Assembly (NCBI RefSeq): GCF_026914185.1 | Contig: NC_070575.1 | Location: 744,001-808,000 of the forward strand | Direction of reading: 5' to 3' | DNA: 64,000 bases | Source of the DNA: Puccinia triticina | Taxonomy: Eukaryota > Basidiomycota > Pucciniomycetes > Pucciniales > Pucciniaceae | In this document: positions 23,111-35,900 of the stretch, in pieces | Numbering within the stretch: position 1 is the stretch's first letter | Layout: each line of letters begins with the position of its first letter | Notes under the pieces: generated by a model | Seen by the model: only the letters and a program-made list of their open reading frames with translations | Told to the model about the DNA's origin: nothing | Databases searched by the model: none | Translations under genes and position numbers: made by a program

Positions 23111-24300
23111 GAGCTCATGGCCACATAAATACATACTTGCCTCAAAAATGTCAACCTTGCCAGGCCATGACACTTGCTCATGTCTACATTGCAACGCCAC
23201 GCCGCGGCCCTCATAAACGCGATTAATCCCAAGGCAACAACGCCAGCCACTACAATTGGATACAAGACGGCTGTGTACCCTTGCACCGCCATGCCGTGCC
23301 CCTTGTACCTTTCCTGTACCTCGAATGGTCCAGTTGCTATGTTGTACAGCCTTGACCAAACCGGACATTGAACTCAACCTTCTCACCCTTCACCAATCAC
23401 AAGAATACAGGTTCCCAAACTTCCCGCGCGCCAATCAACAATCTGTTTTTTTTGATCCATCCAGATTTGTCAAGTAAGTACACAGTACATATATACACCC
23501 CAGACACTCCACTCCCACTAATATGATTTAAAACCGTATAGATCCAGGTAGTGCGCAAAGTGCTAAAGAACCACTCAACAACCGGGCTCTCCAAGCTCTT
23601 GGACACCGGCGTAGGGACGGAAGTCAAGGATGTCAAGGGACAGATGGCCAAGAAATAATCAATCCAAGCCTTCAAGCTTGTTGCTTGTCACTTAGAAGCT
23701 GAGTCCATCCCCATTGTTCCTGCTGTTATGACGCGGGTTGCACATTTCTCTGCCCAACTGTGAGCCAGGCAACTCAAATCTCCCCCCAAAACTTGAAAAA
23801 ATGAAATCCAAGCATCACTCTTGCTCTCCCACACAATGCTTGTTTTCCTCCAACAAGCCTGTGACGCCCGCGCCCAAGTTGCTTGGTAAGTTCTCTTCTC
23901 ATATCTCCTGTTGTTTGCAGGGAATTTAACTGACCAGCCGTTTTGGAACTCCTGCCTTGCCAGGCGGTAGGCAGAGCATTGAGGGGATGGGTGCTGTTGA
24001 GGCTGCCCTCTGTTGAGTTGTCTGTTAGTCTGCTACCATGATGCATCACCACAGTATGGAGGGCTGTCAGATCAACCCATGAGCACTACCAACCAACCAC
24101 CCAGCTGGCAGCCACAGGCATCTGTAGCCTACACTACAGGCATGTAGCTGTTGCTGCAGGATGCAGCGTCACCCTGTCGTTGCAAGCCCGCGTGACTGCA
24201 CAAGTTGAGGTGGTCCGGCAAATGAGATGTGGATTGAAAAGTGATATCGTTGGGGGGGGATTTTTGAGAGACAACGGGGATGGAATACCATTGGCAATGG
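23111..24300. other. No gene recognised
   Basis: The minus strand at 23190-23292 encodes a hydrophobic segment (YPIVVAGVVALGLIAF) preceded and followed by poor coding sequence. It may be chance or an exon remnant. Nothing else can be supported. Confidence 0.3.
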
Positions 24301-24339
24301 TTGGTTTTTTGAGGATTGGATGATGATGATAAGGGGATC

Positions 24340-24850
24340 AGGGATGAAGGATCAGGAATAGTGCTGTGGATACTGCCAGCAGATCAGAAAAAGGGTGATG
24401 GAATTTCTCTTGGATCAGAGCAAGTCCCATGCCGCCCCATCCTCCAAGTTTGAACTCAAACTTGGACTCTGGGGAGTGACATGTCACAGGACATGTCATC
24501 ACATCCCTAACTACAAACATCAAACAGGAAAAGAGGAAAAAAGAAGAAACAGAAGAAAACACCACAACAATCAAATATAAAGAAAAAACAAATAAGAATA
24601 AGAGGAAAGGGAACACAAAGATAAAGAATCTAAAAAGAAAACAAAAACAAGATAAATGAAACAAAACAAAACCCACATGACACATGTGTTAGGACCAAGA
24701 AAGGAAAAGAGAGAATCTGAGAGGGATTGAGAATCTTGAGGAAGTGAGAAAGTATGAGAAGGGATCTTGAGGGATCTTGAGGCCAAAGTCTTGCTGCTGA
24801 GATTGCTGATCTTGCTGACTTGAATATTCTGATGATCTGGAGGGCCTGTA
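24340..24850 (-). repeat. Dispersed repeat R3, copy 1 (inverted relative to copy 2)
   Basis: The reverse complement matches 36440-37030 in order: CAAGATCCCTCAAGATCC, CTTTCTTGGTCCTAACACA, a pyrimidine-rich stretch, GTGACATGT, then GAGTCCAAGTTTG and its inverted partner. Diverged, no coding capacity. Confidence 0.6.
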
Positions 24851-25299
24851 CTGGTTTGAACGCCACACTGTCTTGTTCAACCAGACATTCCTGTCCCAGA
24901 ACCTACGCAGACGCCCCCCTGCCCAGCTTTAATCTATGGAGGTATTCTACCTTCAGGGAGCTGGGAAGTATTGAAAACTGCAGTTTGTGGTTTAAAAAAG
25001 ACTGAGTTGACAGACTTGTAGCCTGCTAGCGCTATCTCATCTTTCATTCCTTGGTTTTTTTAGCTTACTGTCCCTCATAAATACTAGCCCAATGCACCTA
25101 CTGTGGACTGGTTCTGAAACCTATCACATGGCCAGCCCCAGTAACCCAGCTGTCACCTGCCTCAACCCAAGTTTCACAGTAGTACACTGTAAGGGTTGGG
25201 AGACCCTTCATTGAGCAAAGGCTGGAGAGGCACGGTGGGACTGGCTCGAAGGCCTAGCGGTTCTAGAACCAACGTTTGGGGAGCTTGGATTACGTGGCT

Positions 25300-25525
25300 A
25301 GCCCGAGCAGAGAGAGAATGGGGTTGGAGTCTCTCATTAGTCTATGTACATGAGGAAGAGAGGAGAAGGAGAAAGGGGAAGGCTTACCTAGCCCGAGCAG
25401 AGAGAGAATGGGGTTGGAGTCTCTCATTAGTCTATGTACATGAGGAAGAGAGGAGAAGGAGAAAGGGGAAGGCTTACCTAGCCCGAGCAGAGAGAGAATG
25501 GGGTCGGAGTCTCTGCCGGGCTAGA
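25300..25525. repeat. 92-bp tandem repeat within the left LTR
   Basis: The segment starting CTAGCCCGAGCAGAGAGAGA occurs at 25304, 25396 and 25488 with nearly identical copies. The right LTR has it at 37599 and 37691 only. This is LTR length variation arising after, or independently in, the two LTRs. Confidence 0.85.
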
Positions 25526-27609
25526 TGGGGCAAGGGGGACGGGCTGAACTATAGTCACTGTCATGTGACATGACCCGTGAGGCCTTGTGAAACCTCAGTG
25601 GAGCTGGGGGTTTCACAGTCTCCCCCCCTATAAAAGGGAAGAAGAGAGAAGTCGGGCAAGTAGGGATGAGGTTGGAGAAAAAAGGAAGTCGGGGCCAGGT
25701 AAGACAGGCGCGGAAGAATTTTGAGCCTGAAGAGAGAGATTGGGAAGGTGGGAAGGGAGGCGGAGGCAAAGGGGTGACTAGCCAGAGGTTGGAGGAGGCA
25801 TTCATTTGGGAGTAGGGAGTTGAGGAGAGCAATGGAGTAGGATAGGAGCCGGGAAAACTTCTCAATTGCAATGGGGATGGTGGCGCGGATGGCGCCAGAG
25901 CCATGTGATTTGGAGGGGACAAGACTGTGGATGAGTTGGTGGTTTTTGGTGGGGGTGGCGGATTTTTGGGCAGAGGAGATGTGGAGAGAGGCTTTTGGAG
26001 GTCTGGTGGAGCTTTTGAAGAGATTTGAATAGATGGTTTTGTTGTGCAAGTTGACAGCAAGGGGGTTGCCTCGCTAGTATCCACGCCAGTCGTTGAGGTA
26101 GAGGATGGAGTAGGCTGAGGCTGGCTGGGAGTTCTCACGTTTAGAGGAGGGGGGCCGGGCAAGTGTGGGGGTGGGGCTGATGGCAGGCAGGTCTGGGCAA
26201 TGCTGGAGAAAACGCGGGGGCCGGTTGGCGGCTCAAAACTTGGAACCTGTATGTCTGGCTTTTGTTGGCGGTTGGAAGGGGAGAGGAGGTTGTTGTTGCT
26301 GAAGATGGTGGCGGGCCGCGATGGAGAAGAAGGTGGAAGATGGGAAGAGTTGGGGGGCTTCGTGGCGGCCGGGGTCTTGAATGTGAAGCGTTTGGAGGTC
26401 CGGGGCACACTTGTTGTCAGGGCAGCAGTCGGCAGGTTGGAGGGAGGCGGTGGAGGGGGTTTGGAAGTTTGCAGATGGTCTGGTTCTGGACAGCCGGGAT
26501 GGGGCTGTTGGTGTGGTTCGCGGAGGGGTTGAGAGGGCGATCGGATTAAACTGTCCATTCCGTCCACGGTCTCGCCAGTCCTTTGTCAGAGACGTAGTCG
26601 TTGCTCTGGATAGCACCGGCTGCAAACCCCGATCCATAGAATATCGAAAAGAGCCAGCCAGAGGAGCGACAAAGGCGAGCTCAGCTTGGAGATTGGGGTG
26701 ACAGAGTGGCTTGGTTGACTCGCTCCTAGCTAATAGGACTTGTGTCACCTTCTCCAGGTGTTTGATTCGCGCTGCGTAACTGTCAGCTGCTTGGTCGGGG
26801 GGCCTCGCAGAGCTTCTGTTGCCCAGTTGGACGGGGAATGAGGGGTCGCAGCCGACTGCGTGATCCAGGGCTGGAGGTGGAGCCAAACGGTGATCGGTAG
26901 AGGAGGTCGTCGGGGATGTCAACAGAGCGGGAGAAGATGGGATGGGTGGCGGTGAAGAGGACGGGCGAGGATGTGGGCTCACAACTCCCAGATCTGGCTG
27001 GCTGCTTCGGCCGGGAAGATCAACAAGCGTTCTTGCTGGTGGATCGGAGCGAGGCCCAGGATGAGGGGCGCGGGACGGCGTGATGATGGATGATGTGGGT
27101 GTGGCTGGCGTGGAGGCTGCTTGCTCAGGGAAGAACCGGGTCGGGCGCTGCACCAAGTTGTTGAGGCCAGATGGCAAGGAGGATGTAGCAGGCGGCAGCA
27201 GGAGCCCAGTTGACAACTCTGGTGGAGCCGGGGTCGTAGCAGAGGGGGGCTGCATGTTCTTACGCTGGCAGGTGGGGCACGTGCGGACGAACATTTTCAC
27301 ATCGTCACCAATGCTTGGCCAAAAGTACCCCCTACGGAGCCGGGAGATCGTTTCAGGGAATCCCAGGTGTCCCGACTTGTTGTGTGCCGCCATGATGAGT
27401 TGAAGGCGCAGAGTTGGGTCTGCTGGGTTGACTACGCGGTCCTCGACAAAGAGAAGTCCATCAATCTCAACAAACGTTCCTCGTAGGCAGAGAAACCTCT
27501 GGAGCTCTTGAATTGAGGTGTCCGTCGCATAACCCGTCAGAAGCCTTTGCTTGACCTGGGCGGTGATATAGGCTAGGATGCCTGGCAATTTGGGCCAACC
27601 GTTTGCCAT
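25521..27609 (-). pseudogene. Ty3/gypsy integrase zinc-finger fragment fused to a Pro-rich tail
   Basis: From 27609 the frame gives about 80 residues of the segment before integrase, then an H2C2 zinc finger (HNKSGHLGFPETISRLRRGY, with the cysteine pair in TCPTCQRKN). After that comes roughly 340 residues of Pro/Ser/Thr-rich sequence with no integrase catalytic core. The frame ends at 26233. A second Pro-rich frame (26567-25521) overlaps it out of phase by one base and ends inside the left LTR, so one small indel could join them. Reverse transcriptase and RNase H are absent. A non-autonomous element with captured low-complexity coding sequence is likely. A functional gene is possible but unsupported. 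Confidence 0.6.
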
Positions 27610-27909
27610 TCCCGTGACTTAGAAGCTTGCAGAGGAAGTGGGAGTCTTTGAGAAGGGCCAGTAATCTTGAGTAGAGGGGAGAGGAGGAATAGATGATGCG
27701 GACGGAACGGATTGAGCCAGAAGACAGGACGGATGGAGCGGAGGGCGGTAGAGATGGCCCCGGCAAACCCGGGTACCTGTTCGTGTTTGGGTACCCGTAC
27801 CCGTTTTCATTGAAAAACGGATACCTGAATTGGGACCCACACCCGCTGGACCAGCTGGAGAAGGTACCCGCGGGTACTTGTCACTCAATCGCGCTAGAGA
27901 GATCAAAAT

Positions 27910-30900
27910 TGTTGAGGGTGAGAAAAACCTTATTTTCATATACTCCGCCCCAACCTCCTCTTGACTCCCTGATACTCCAAATGTGGAGTTTGTACACCCC
28001 ACACTCCAACACCCCCCCTCAAACTCCACACCACTAAATACAACTGAGATAAATGAAATAAAAGAAAATTGAAAAACAAGATGAGATAAGATGAATAACA
28101 ATTGAGTGGGAGGAATTGAACATGAAATATAAATCTTGAGAGACAATTGAGTGGGGATTATGATAATTGAAAATAGAGAAAAAACAAAATAGAAAAACCA
28201 GGCTATCATTACGACTTATCGGAATATTTTAGACATCGAAATCGAGTGTAGAGAGGCACCCAGAGGCTTGGTGAAGAAATCGGCAAGATTTTCGGTTGTT
28301 AAAACCCAATTGAGTTTGATATTATGTTCGCGAATTGCGTCGTTGACAAAAAAGAAATTGCGCTCAAGACTCTTCATTCTTCCTTTTGATGCATTGTTGT
28401 CGGATATGAGTACCGCAGCTCGATTGTCGCACCTTAATATAGTTTCCGGTTTGATGTCAAGGGAGTGAATTATCGGGATCAGGAATAGTAAGAAATCTAC
28501 CGTGGAGCCAATTGAAATAAATTCCGCCGCGCATGTCGAAGTCGCCACAGCCTTTTGGCGTCAAGAACCCCAAGCAATGGGGCTCCCCATGAATGTCAAC
28601 ATGAAACCGGAAGTGGAACGTTGAAACTCCCCGCCCCAGTTGGCATCAGACCAGGCAATCAATTCGTCATTGGTGTGTTCGAGTTTCAGGCGTTTGGTGC
28701 GGGTGGTCGCCAGATATTGTACAAGATGTCGAAGGGCGCCCCAGTGTGTCACATCCGGGTTTGAACTGTATCAAGCTAGATAGTTCACGGCGAAGCTGAG
28801 GTCAGGACGTGAGCCGAGTGCGATGTAGTTGAGAGAACCGATCAGAGATTGATACAACGTCGCATCAACCGGTTCGCCGGACGAGGTCAAGAGCTTATCT
28901 CCTGCAAGCGGGGTATATGTTGGGATCAACTTAGCTTGTACTTTGTTTTGAAATTTCCTTATTGTCTGGTCGATCAGTAACGGTTGACTTAGAAAGATCG
29001 ATTCATCGCCATATTCCATCTTGATACCAATGAGTTTGTCTGGTCGGTCGTCCCACTTAACGCGCAAATTGGACTCGAGTTTCTGACGAAGGATTTTGAG
29101 AGCTTCATCATTGTTGCTGAAAACAATCCCGTTGTCGACGTGGATCCAGATTATAATGATCGAGTCGCCTTTCTTATACCTGTACAAGAATTCCTCAACC
29201 TCGTCGCAGGTGAATCCCCATGCTTGCAGAAGGCCCCTGAAGTGCTTCCACCAGCATCGACTGGCTTGGCGGGTCCCATACAACGCTTTCTTTAATCTCA
29301 GTACTTTGCCCTTCAAGTCCGGAAAAAGCTCGGTGGGAGGGTCAACATATATTGTCTCGTCTATGGGACTGTGGACAAAGGCGCCGGTCACATCAAACGA
29401 GTTGATTTTCCACTTGTTGACGATTGATAAAGTCAGAAGGAGCCGTAATGTTGTCAGGGAAGCAGTGAGAGCGAAAGTGGACTTCACGTCCCGTCCGATC
29501 CTTTGTTTGAAGCCACGGACAACAAACCTAGCCTTCAATTTCTCGACTGATCCATCCGACTTACGCTTGATGTTGAATACAAAGCACGTGCCAATGGAGT
29601 GTTTCTTTTCTTTTTCTTCTATCTCGAAGGTGTCGATCTGGACCAGTTGGTCCCACTTGGTCATGCAAGCTGCCCGCCAAGAATCGCGTTCAGGGCAAGC
29701 CAATGCGGTCTTCAGATTCGTGGGAATGTCGGCGTCTGAAATTGCTTGTATTGAGTCGAGTTGTGCATCCTGTTCGTCACATATTTCCTTTGTTGGCTCC
29801 TGGCCCAGGGTGAGTGTTCTACGGGCAGATGGAATGTCAGGGGAATCTTCGGGACCAGGGATCAGCAATCTCCCTTGAAAGTCAATGAACTCAGCACACT
29901 CTGAGTTTATGACCCTTTTGGTCGCCGGGTTCCAAAAGAACCATCCACGCTCGTTGTCTTGGTAGCCAACCAGATAACCGATCCATCCCCGTTGATCCAG
30001 CTTGCGGCGGCGTTCCTTGGGTATGTGTACAACCGCTTTGGTGCCGAAGGGGTAAAAGGAAGTCCCGAGGGGCTCCCGATCTGACCATAGCTCGAGGGGT
30101 GTCGTTTTGCAGCGTGCATTGGGTATGCGGTTGATCAGATAACATGCACATTTGTATGCGTATGACCATAGAGATTCGGGAAGTTGAGAGTGTTTCAAGG
30201 TCGTACGGGCTATGTCACCGAGAGTCCGATTCAAGCGTTCGGCCTCGTTGTTTTGTTCAGGCGTGTATGGAGAAGTGAAGATTATCGAGGTGCCGACTGA
30301 AGAGAGATATGTCGAGAAAGACTGGGTTGTGTACTCCTTAGCATTGTCGCATCGGATGTATCGTGGAGCTGATTTGAAATGGGACAAGAGTCGCTTGATG
30401 AGAGATATGATGATGGAGGGTACTTCGGAACAATTCTTCATGGGGAACGCAAACGAGTATGTGGTCGCGTGGTCTCCTACAGTGAGTAGAAATCGATTGC
30501 CGTTGACATCCGGGTCCATCGGTCCTAGTACATCAGTCACAAGGAGGTCTAGTTTGTTGTGTAAGGGGATCGATTCTGGAAGATGATGTCGACGTCGCTC
30601 GCTTTTGGATATTTTGCACAATTCACAAATGAAAGGAGACCATGATTTGATGTCAAAGGCCGGAACAAATCTTTTAAGAAATTGTTTGACTATGTCATCT
30701 GACACGTGCCCGAGTCAGCAATGCCAATCAAATGATGGGTTAGTCGCGGGAGTGAAGGGAGAAATCGATCTGATAGAGGAATAAACGGGTTGAAAAGCCC
30801 CGGGCGAGATAAACCAAGAGCGGTTGCGGTAGGTGGCTGTGATAGATAAGAAGGAAGAGATTAACCGGATGTCGTTGTTTGGAAGGAATGTTGGCTGGAA

Positions 30901-32921
30901 ACCCAAATCAATAAACTGTCCTAGGCTAAGAAGCGTTCCCGTCATGTCCGGGCTGTACAGGACCTTCGGAACCGCTAGTGTACCAGCCCCATTGGTTATC
31001 TTGAGGTGACCACTGTGCGTCGCAGTCATATAACCGTTTGACGAAGCGAGATTCAGTCTCAAGGGAGGTTTTAAAGCTGTTAAAAAAGAAAAGTCACAGA
31101 AAGAGCCGCTCACGTGATGGGTCGCCCCAGAATCCAAAACCGTGCCTGCGCCAGCGGCACTTGTCGCATCCGCACCCACTGCCGGAAATTCATCAGGCCG
31201 AGTGGGTGGGTCGTTTGGAAGTGCGGCTTGGCGGGCGAAACCGGAAATGGGGCGACCATTGATGGGGGTATTGGGTTGTTGCAGACCGGCGTCTCTGCGG
31301 AGGATTGGACAGGTCGATCTCCAGTGACCCGTGCCCCCACAGTAAACACAAGGTCTCCCTGCAAGGAGATTGGGATTGCTGGGTCCGGTGTTGCCCTTGC
31401 AAATGTTGTTGATGGCAGCCGCAATGTCGTCGATTGTTGGATTACCGGGTCGGCCAACGTTTTGATTGCAAGTGTTATTGTTCGGTATTTGTGGTTGCTG
31501 AAATGATGGATTTTGTTGTCGAGAGTTTGGAATGTTGCGTTGCTGTCGGCTCTGTTGGTTTTTCCCAAAGCTTTGGTGTGGGAAATTCCATGGGTTGGCT
31601 GTAGAATGGCTCGGCCCCGCTTGGAAAACTGACGGAACTGTCGGACCAGTCGAATCAAATCGAAGTGCTTCACCATACGTCGATGTGATAATGGCTTGAA
31701 TATCTCGTGCAGTGACGTCGGCTTTGGCACCAAGCTGTAATGAGATGTTCTGAAAAAGTTGCAATCGAGACATTGATGATGGAGGCGGGACGTTACTTTG
31801 TAGGACGAGACTCTCCACGAGTGGTGAGAGTGGAGCACCGACATTCTGTAGGTCGCAAAATATGTCAAACGTCTTATTAAACAGGCCGGGTATTTGAGAT
31901 GGTTTGGTAGCGGGGCCGGAAACCCGCAGTTCCAAGAGCTTGTTGACAAGTTTGATCTGACGGAAACGGATGGTCCCCTGAAAGTAAGACTGGACCGCTT
32001 CGTAGGCTTCGGTACCAGTTGTAAATCGATCAACCAGGGAAGATAGTTCGTCATGCACCGTGATTTGAATGAGAAAAAGGAGGCATGTGTTCTCCTGTGC
32101 CGAAAGTTTGATGTAGTTTTCCACTTTGTCGAAAAAATTAGCGTGGTCGAGTGTGAGAAGAATAACACAAGTGAGGCCGCGTTTCCACTTGTTGAAATTG
32201 GAACCATCGGCCAGTAGCTGCTCGACATCGGCCTTGTAGATGCTTGGTTGTTGCAAGAATTTGTTTCTAGGCGATACCTCGGACGCAGCTGCTTGGGACA
32301 TGGAGGAGAGAGGCGATTCGGGTATGAATGTGATCTCAGAGACCGTAGAAGATGGAGGCGATGGAGATTGAAGAGGTGAGGTACCCCTCGGTATATTGAT
32401 CCTAGGTCAATACACAGGTGTGGGAATAACAATGGAGAAGGGTAGGCCGAAAGGATTGCTAACAACCCGATTGTCAGTTGTAGCAGAACTCGATGCCAAT
32501 GTGTTGTTGTCGATGTGCCGAGTTAATACCTTAGAAAAAATGTAAGATATTGCCGAGATGAAAGGTGAAGGTGGTCGCTCGTATTCTAGCGGGTCCGGTT
32601 TTTCGTCAACCGGAGATGGTGGTAGTGGTGGTAATCTTAGGAGTGCCTTATAAGCTTTTGTTTGCTTCAGCCGTTTTGCTCTTGTCGGTGGAGGAAGTGG
32701 TCCCGTTAGTTCAGGTCGCTCACGTCGGGTGTTAACCATACACCGAGAAGATCCAACCGAAAGGGTTGAGTTGGGGAGTCGAATAGGCTAGCAAATCGGT
32801 AGACAGATGACTCTTAATCTGTTGAGGGTGAGAAAAACCTTATTTTCATATACTCCGCCCCAACCTCCTCTTGACTCCCTGATACTCCAAATGTGGAGTT
32901 TGTACACCCCACACTCCAACA
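27910..32921 (-). mobile_element. Ty1/copia retrotransposon, innermost layer of the nest
   Basis: Two 102-bp LTRs (27910-28011 is the 3' LTR, 32820-32921 the 5' LTR) are identical over their full length, begin TGTTGGAG and end CCTCAACA on the minus strand. A polypurine tract (GAGGGGGG) immediately precedes the 3' LTR. The sequence after the 5' LTR (GATTAAGAGTCATC) is not a primer site that I can assign. Flanks AAAAT and CCTTA do not match, so no target duplication remains. Identical LTRs imply a young insertion. Confidence 0.9.
28216..32739 (-). pseudogene. Copia Gag-Pol polyprotein with four internal TGA codons
   Basis: One uninterrupted phase runs 1508 codons from 32739 to a TAA at 28216-28218. 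Order: N-terminal extension; Gag (from about 32301); zinc knuckle CVYCGGTGHWRSTCP; protease active site VLDSGATHH; GAG-pre-integrase motif; integrase with D, D and E residues (LLVTDVLG, RCDNAKEY, NNEAERLNR); reverse transcriptase (KALYGTRQASRCWW, WIHVDNGIVFSNN); RNase H (SDANWGG, then ATSTCAAEF). The only breaks are TGA at 32407, 30715, 28771 and 28561, each where Arg would fit, for example within the WHxRLGH motif. There is no frameshift. The usual YVDD box is HVDN, losing a catalytic Asp. Inactive as it stands unless TGA is read through. Confidence 0.9.
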
Positions 32922-32982
32922 CCTTATCATTTCACTGCAGTTCATTTAATCGCTCTCAGTCCAAGCTGAGGACATTCATGCA

Positions 32983-35900
32983 TTATTTTTCTGTGCCCCT
33001 TTTTTCCTTTGCCCGTAATTTGGAGTCATCTCTCTTTTTGTTCATGTAGTCGTGGAGCGCAAGCGGTCTGATCATTTTGTTCTTTGAAAAGAATGATAGC
33101 GCCATACCTCGGCTGACTGACTTTGGGTTCAGTTTGTGTCTCCTGACGGCCACATAGTCTTGGCCAAAGTTGAACGTCCGTTCCACATCAACTGTGGTGG
33201 CTGTATATAGGAAATCATCAGATTAGAAGGTTGAAAAAGATTATAATAGACAGTATCAAGATCGACATGACTCACCTGGGAAGCACATGACATTAAAGGC
33301 CATTTGCAAAAGCCCGTGGTGACTATTTCCAGATTTTTTCTGATCGATCCACCAACCAAGTCCATTTACTGGTGCGCCACCATCCAAAACAAGGCCACCC
33401 GAAAGCCATATATCAATTGGGTCTGACAATGTGTTGGCTGACCTTGCCACCGCGGCTGCTTCCAGCCCTGCGAGCACACCAGTTTGCTTCTGGTAGATTC
33501 AGTCGTTCAGGTTTGCAGTTACATCAATTATAGTTAAACAATTCGGTTTTGACTTACTTTTGGAGGGGCTTTGTTTGCCGCTATTGGGTCTGAAGTGGGC
33601 TGCTTGGGCTTATACCATTTATCGTACATCTCACGGGTTAGATCAATGGCCTCCACAATCCACGACTTCGGCCATTTGGCCAGCTTGAAGTATTCATCCT
33701 TAAACAATGGATGGAGCACTTAATGATCAAAAGAGAAGTTGCAAAGGGATAAGTTTCAGTTATTTAATTGGTAGCATGACATGTATCAAAGAAGAGGCTC
33801 ACCCATGGCTATCCTGTAAATAGGTGAACAATCAGTGAGAGTGTAGTATTTGTTGGTGATCAGGAGCCCAGCTCGGCAAGCGTTTTGTAAAGCAGCTGGG
33901 TAACTATCATTCTCATCAGCGATCACAGTAGAGAGGCTTGCTTTGATTTGGTCAATCATAACACCACCTCAGCAACTTGAGCTGAGGCCTTTGTGGATAG
34001 CTGAAGAGTTAGCTCGTAGAAATGTTCAAGAACCTGAATGAGGTCTTTGGCCAAGTGGATGTTGGCCTGAGTTATGTGAGATTTGCGAGGTGTTCCATAT
34101 TGCTTATTGCGTTGCCATACAATGCTGGAAACACATGGCAAATTAATCAACTTCATTGATCTTTTGTATTGTAAAAGTATGTGAGAGAAAAGAAATTACA
34201 CTGCCTTCTCACATCTGACAATGCTCGAAATTTGGGTATATGTTGAATTCCAGCGAGTCGGAACATCACGTTCGATGTTGTGCGAGTTCTTGCATTTGTT
34301 TTCTTGACATATCTCGAGGAACTTTTGCTTGGAGTTTGGAGACTTCTTCAGCTTAGTTGCAATTGCACGAAACTGGGAAGTAAAATAACACATAATGTCA
34401 AGTTTGAGTGTAAGAGGAGTTGGAGAGGCAGTAGAAAAAGTCACCTTGGCAAGGGTCTGACAACATGAGACCGTAGTATACACATCATCAACATCTTCAT
34501 CGTTGAGTTCACGAATATTCGCAAGAGTGAGCTCGTCACCGGGTTGCAGTTCTCCATCTGGCATGTCCGTTGCGTAACTGAGGTCATTTTCGTGGTCTGA
34601 GTCACTATTGGTTTCTGTGTCATCAAAACTTCAAAGATTGACAAGCGCAAATGAGTAATGATCCGTTGATTCCAGTTCCAAGTCACGGAACAAGTGAGTA
34701 TCTTACCTGTCAATCAGTTCATGTGGCTGCTCCTTGTCATCAGAGCAATCGGAATTGGTTGCGCCACCAGCAGATTGTTTTGCGAACGGTCGAAGTATTG
34801 CCTTTACTATAAGATTTAGGATGTGCGCAAAGCACCGTATCCAGCTCGCCTCACCATTGAATCGGGGCCAATTCAGATTATTCAACTCATTGATCATGGT
34901 TGCGTTGTTCAAAGCATTGTCTGAAACAATGCCGCAGATCTGTTGAATCAGAGCAGAAAAGTTAGCTCATGATTGAGTTCCTGTACACATAATTACAGCC
35001 TTACTCGGTCTTCCAAACTGAACTTCTGTACAATAAACTGAACCATGCGGGCTAGATATTGGCCAGTATGACGTTCCTTGAGCTGAACAAAGTCAAGGGG
35101 TGTCGCTTCCAGTTTCATCTCACCGTCGTTATCTTCCTTCAGTTGATATATAACGGCTCCCATCATGTCAAAGCCATTAGGTGCCTGCCAGGCATCAAAA
35201 CCCAAGTAAATTGCACCTGTGTGATTCTTGGTAATATCAGGCAACAGAAAGGAAGAGATTAAAATTTGAGTCGGAGTTGGGAAGCAGAAATCTAGGATTG
35301 TCTCTGACCTTCAATTCCTGGCAGAGCTCCTCTTGAAAGGTCACATACAACAAGTGGATTGCCTTGGAAACCATCTTCCGAGTTGGTAAATTTTCGACGA
35401 CCGTTGGGTGCAGAATCTTCTTGTGGCTGACTTGTTCCAAGGCTGAAAAAGGGCTGGCAGTCTCGGCGCACCAGAGCGCGCAGCGTTGCAATACCTAATT
35501 AATCAATATGCAGCGTCAGAATACATGATCTAAAAAATGAACGTCCAGAGATATTTTTCACCTCTCGCGGGTCAATTTCTTCAATGCCAATTACGCCAAC
35601 AGATGAGACACCACAAGAAGCCATGGGATTATGTTGCTTCCTAAGGCAACAACCGGCATGCGTGAGCAGATTACTGCATGAGCTATCGTATGTCGGTCTG
35701 TTGACTGTTTTACCGCACCTGTCAAGAAAATAAAAGATTTAGATCTATTTTTGATTTGAGAAACACAAGGAAAAAGAATACTCACGTTTTACAGATCCAG
35801 GCAATCATGCGGCGACCAAACTTGTCCAACTGGCTGGATAGAACTGGTGGCTGATAAGAAGCATAGGCCGTGCTGACCTGATTCCGGGAAAGCTTTTGTG

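Noticed and set aside
23077..23292. Small membrane protein on the minus strand.
   Set aside because: One hydrophobic stretch, no homology that I recognise, no splice or conservation support.
29096..29878. A 260-residue plus-strand frame.
   Set aside because: Antisense shadow of the copia reverse transcriptase and integrase region.
31110..32465. A 451-residue minus-strand frame overlapping the copia gag.
   Set aside because: Out of phase with the zinc knuckle and protease; a shadow of Gag codon bias.
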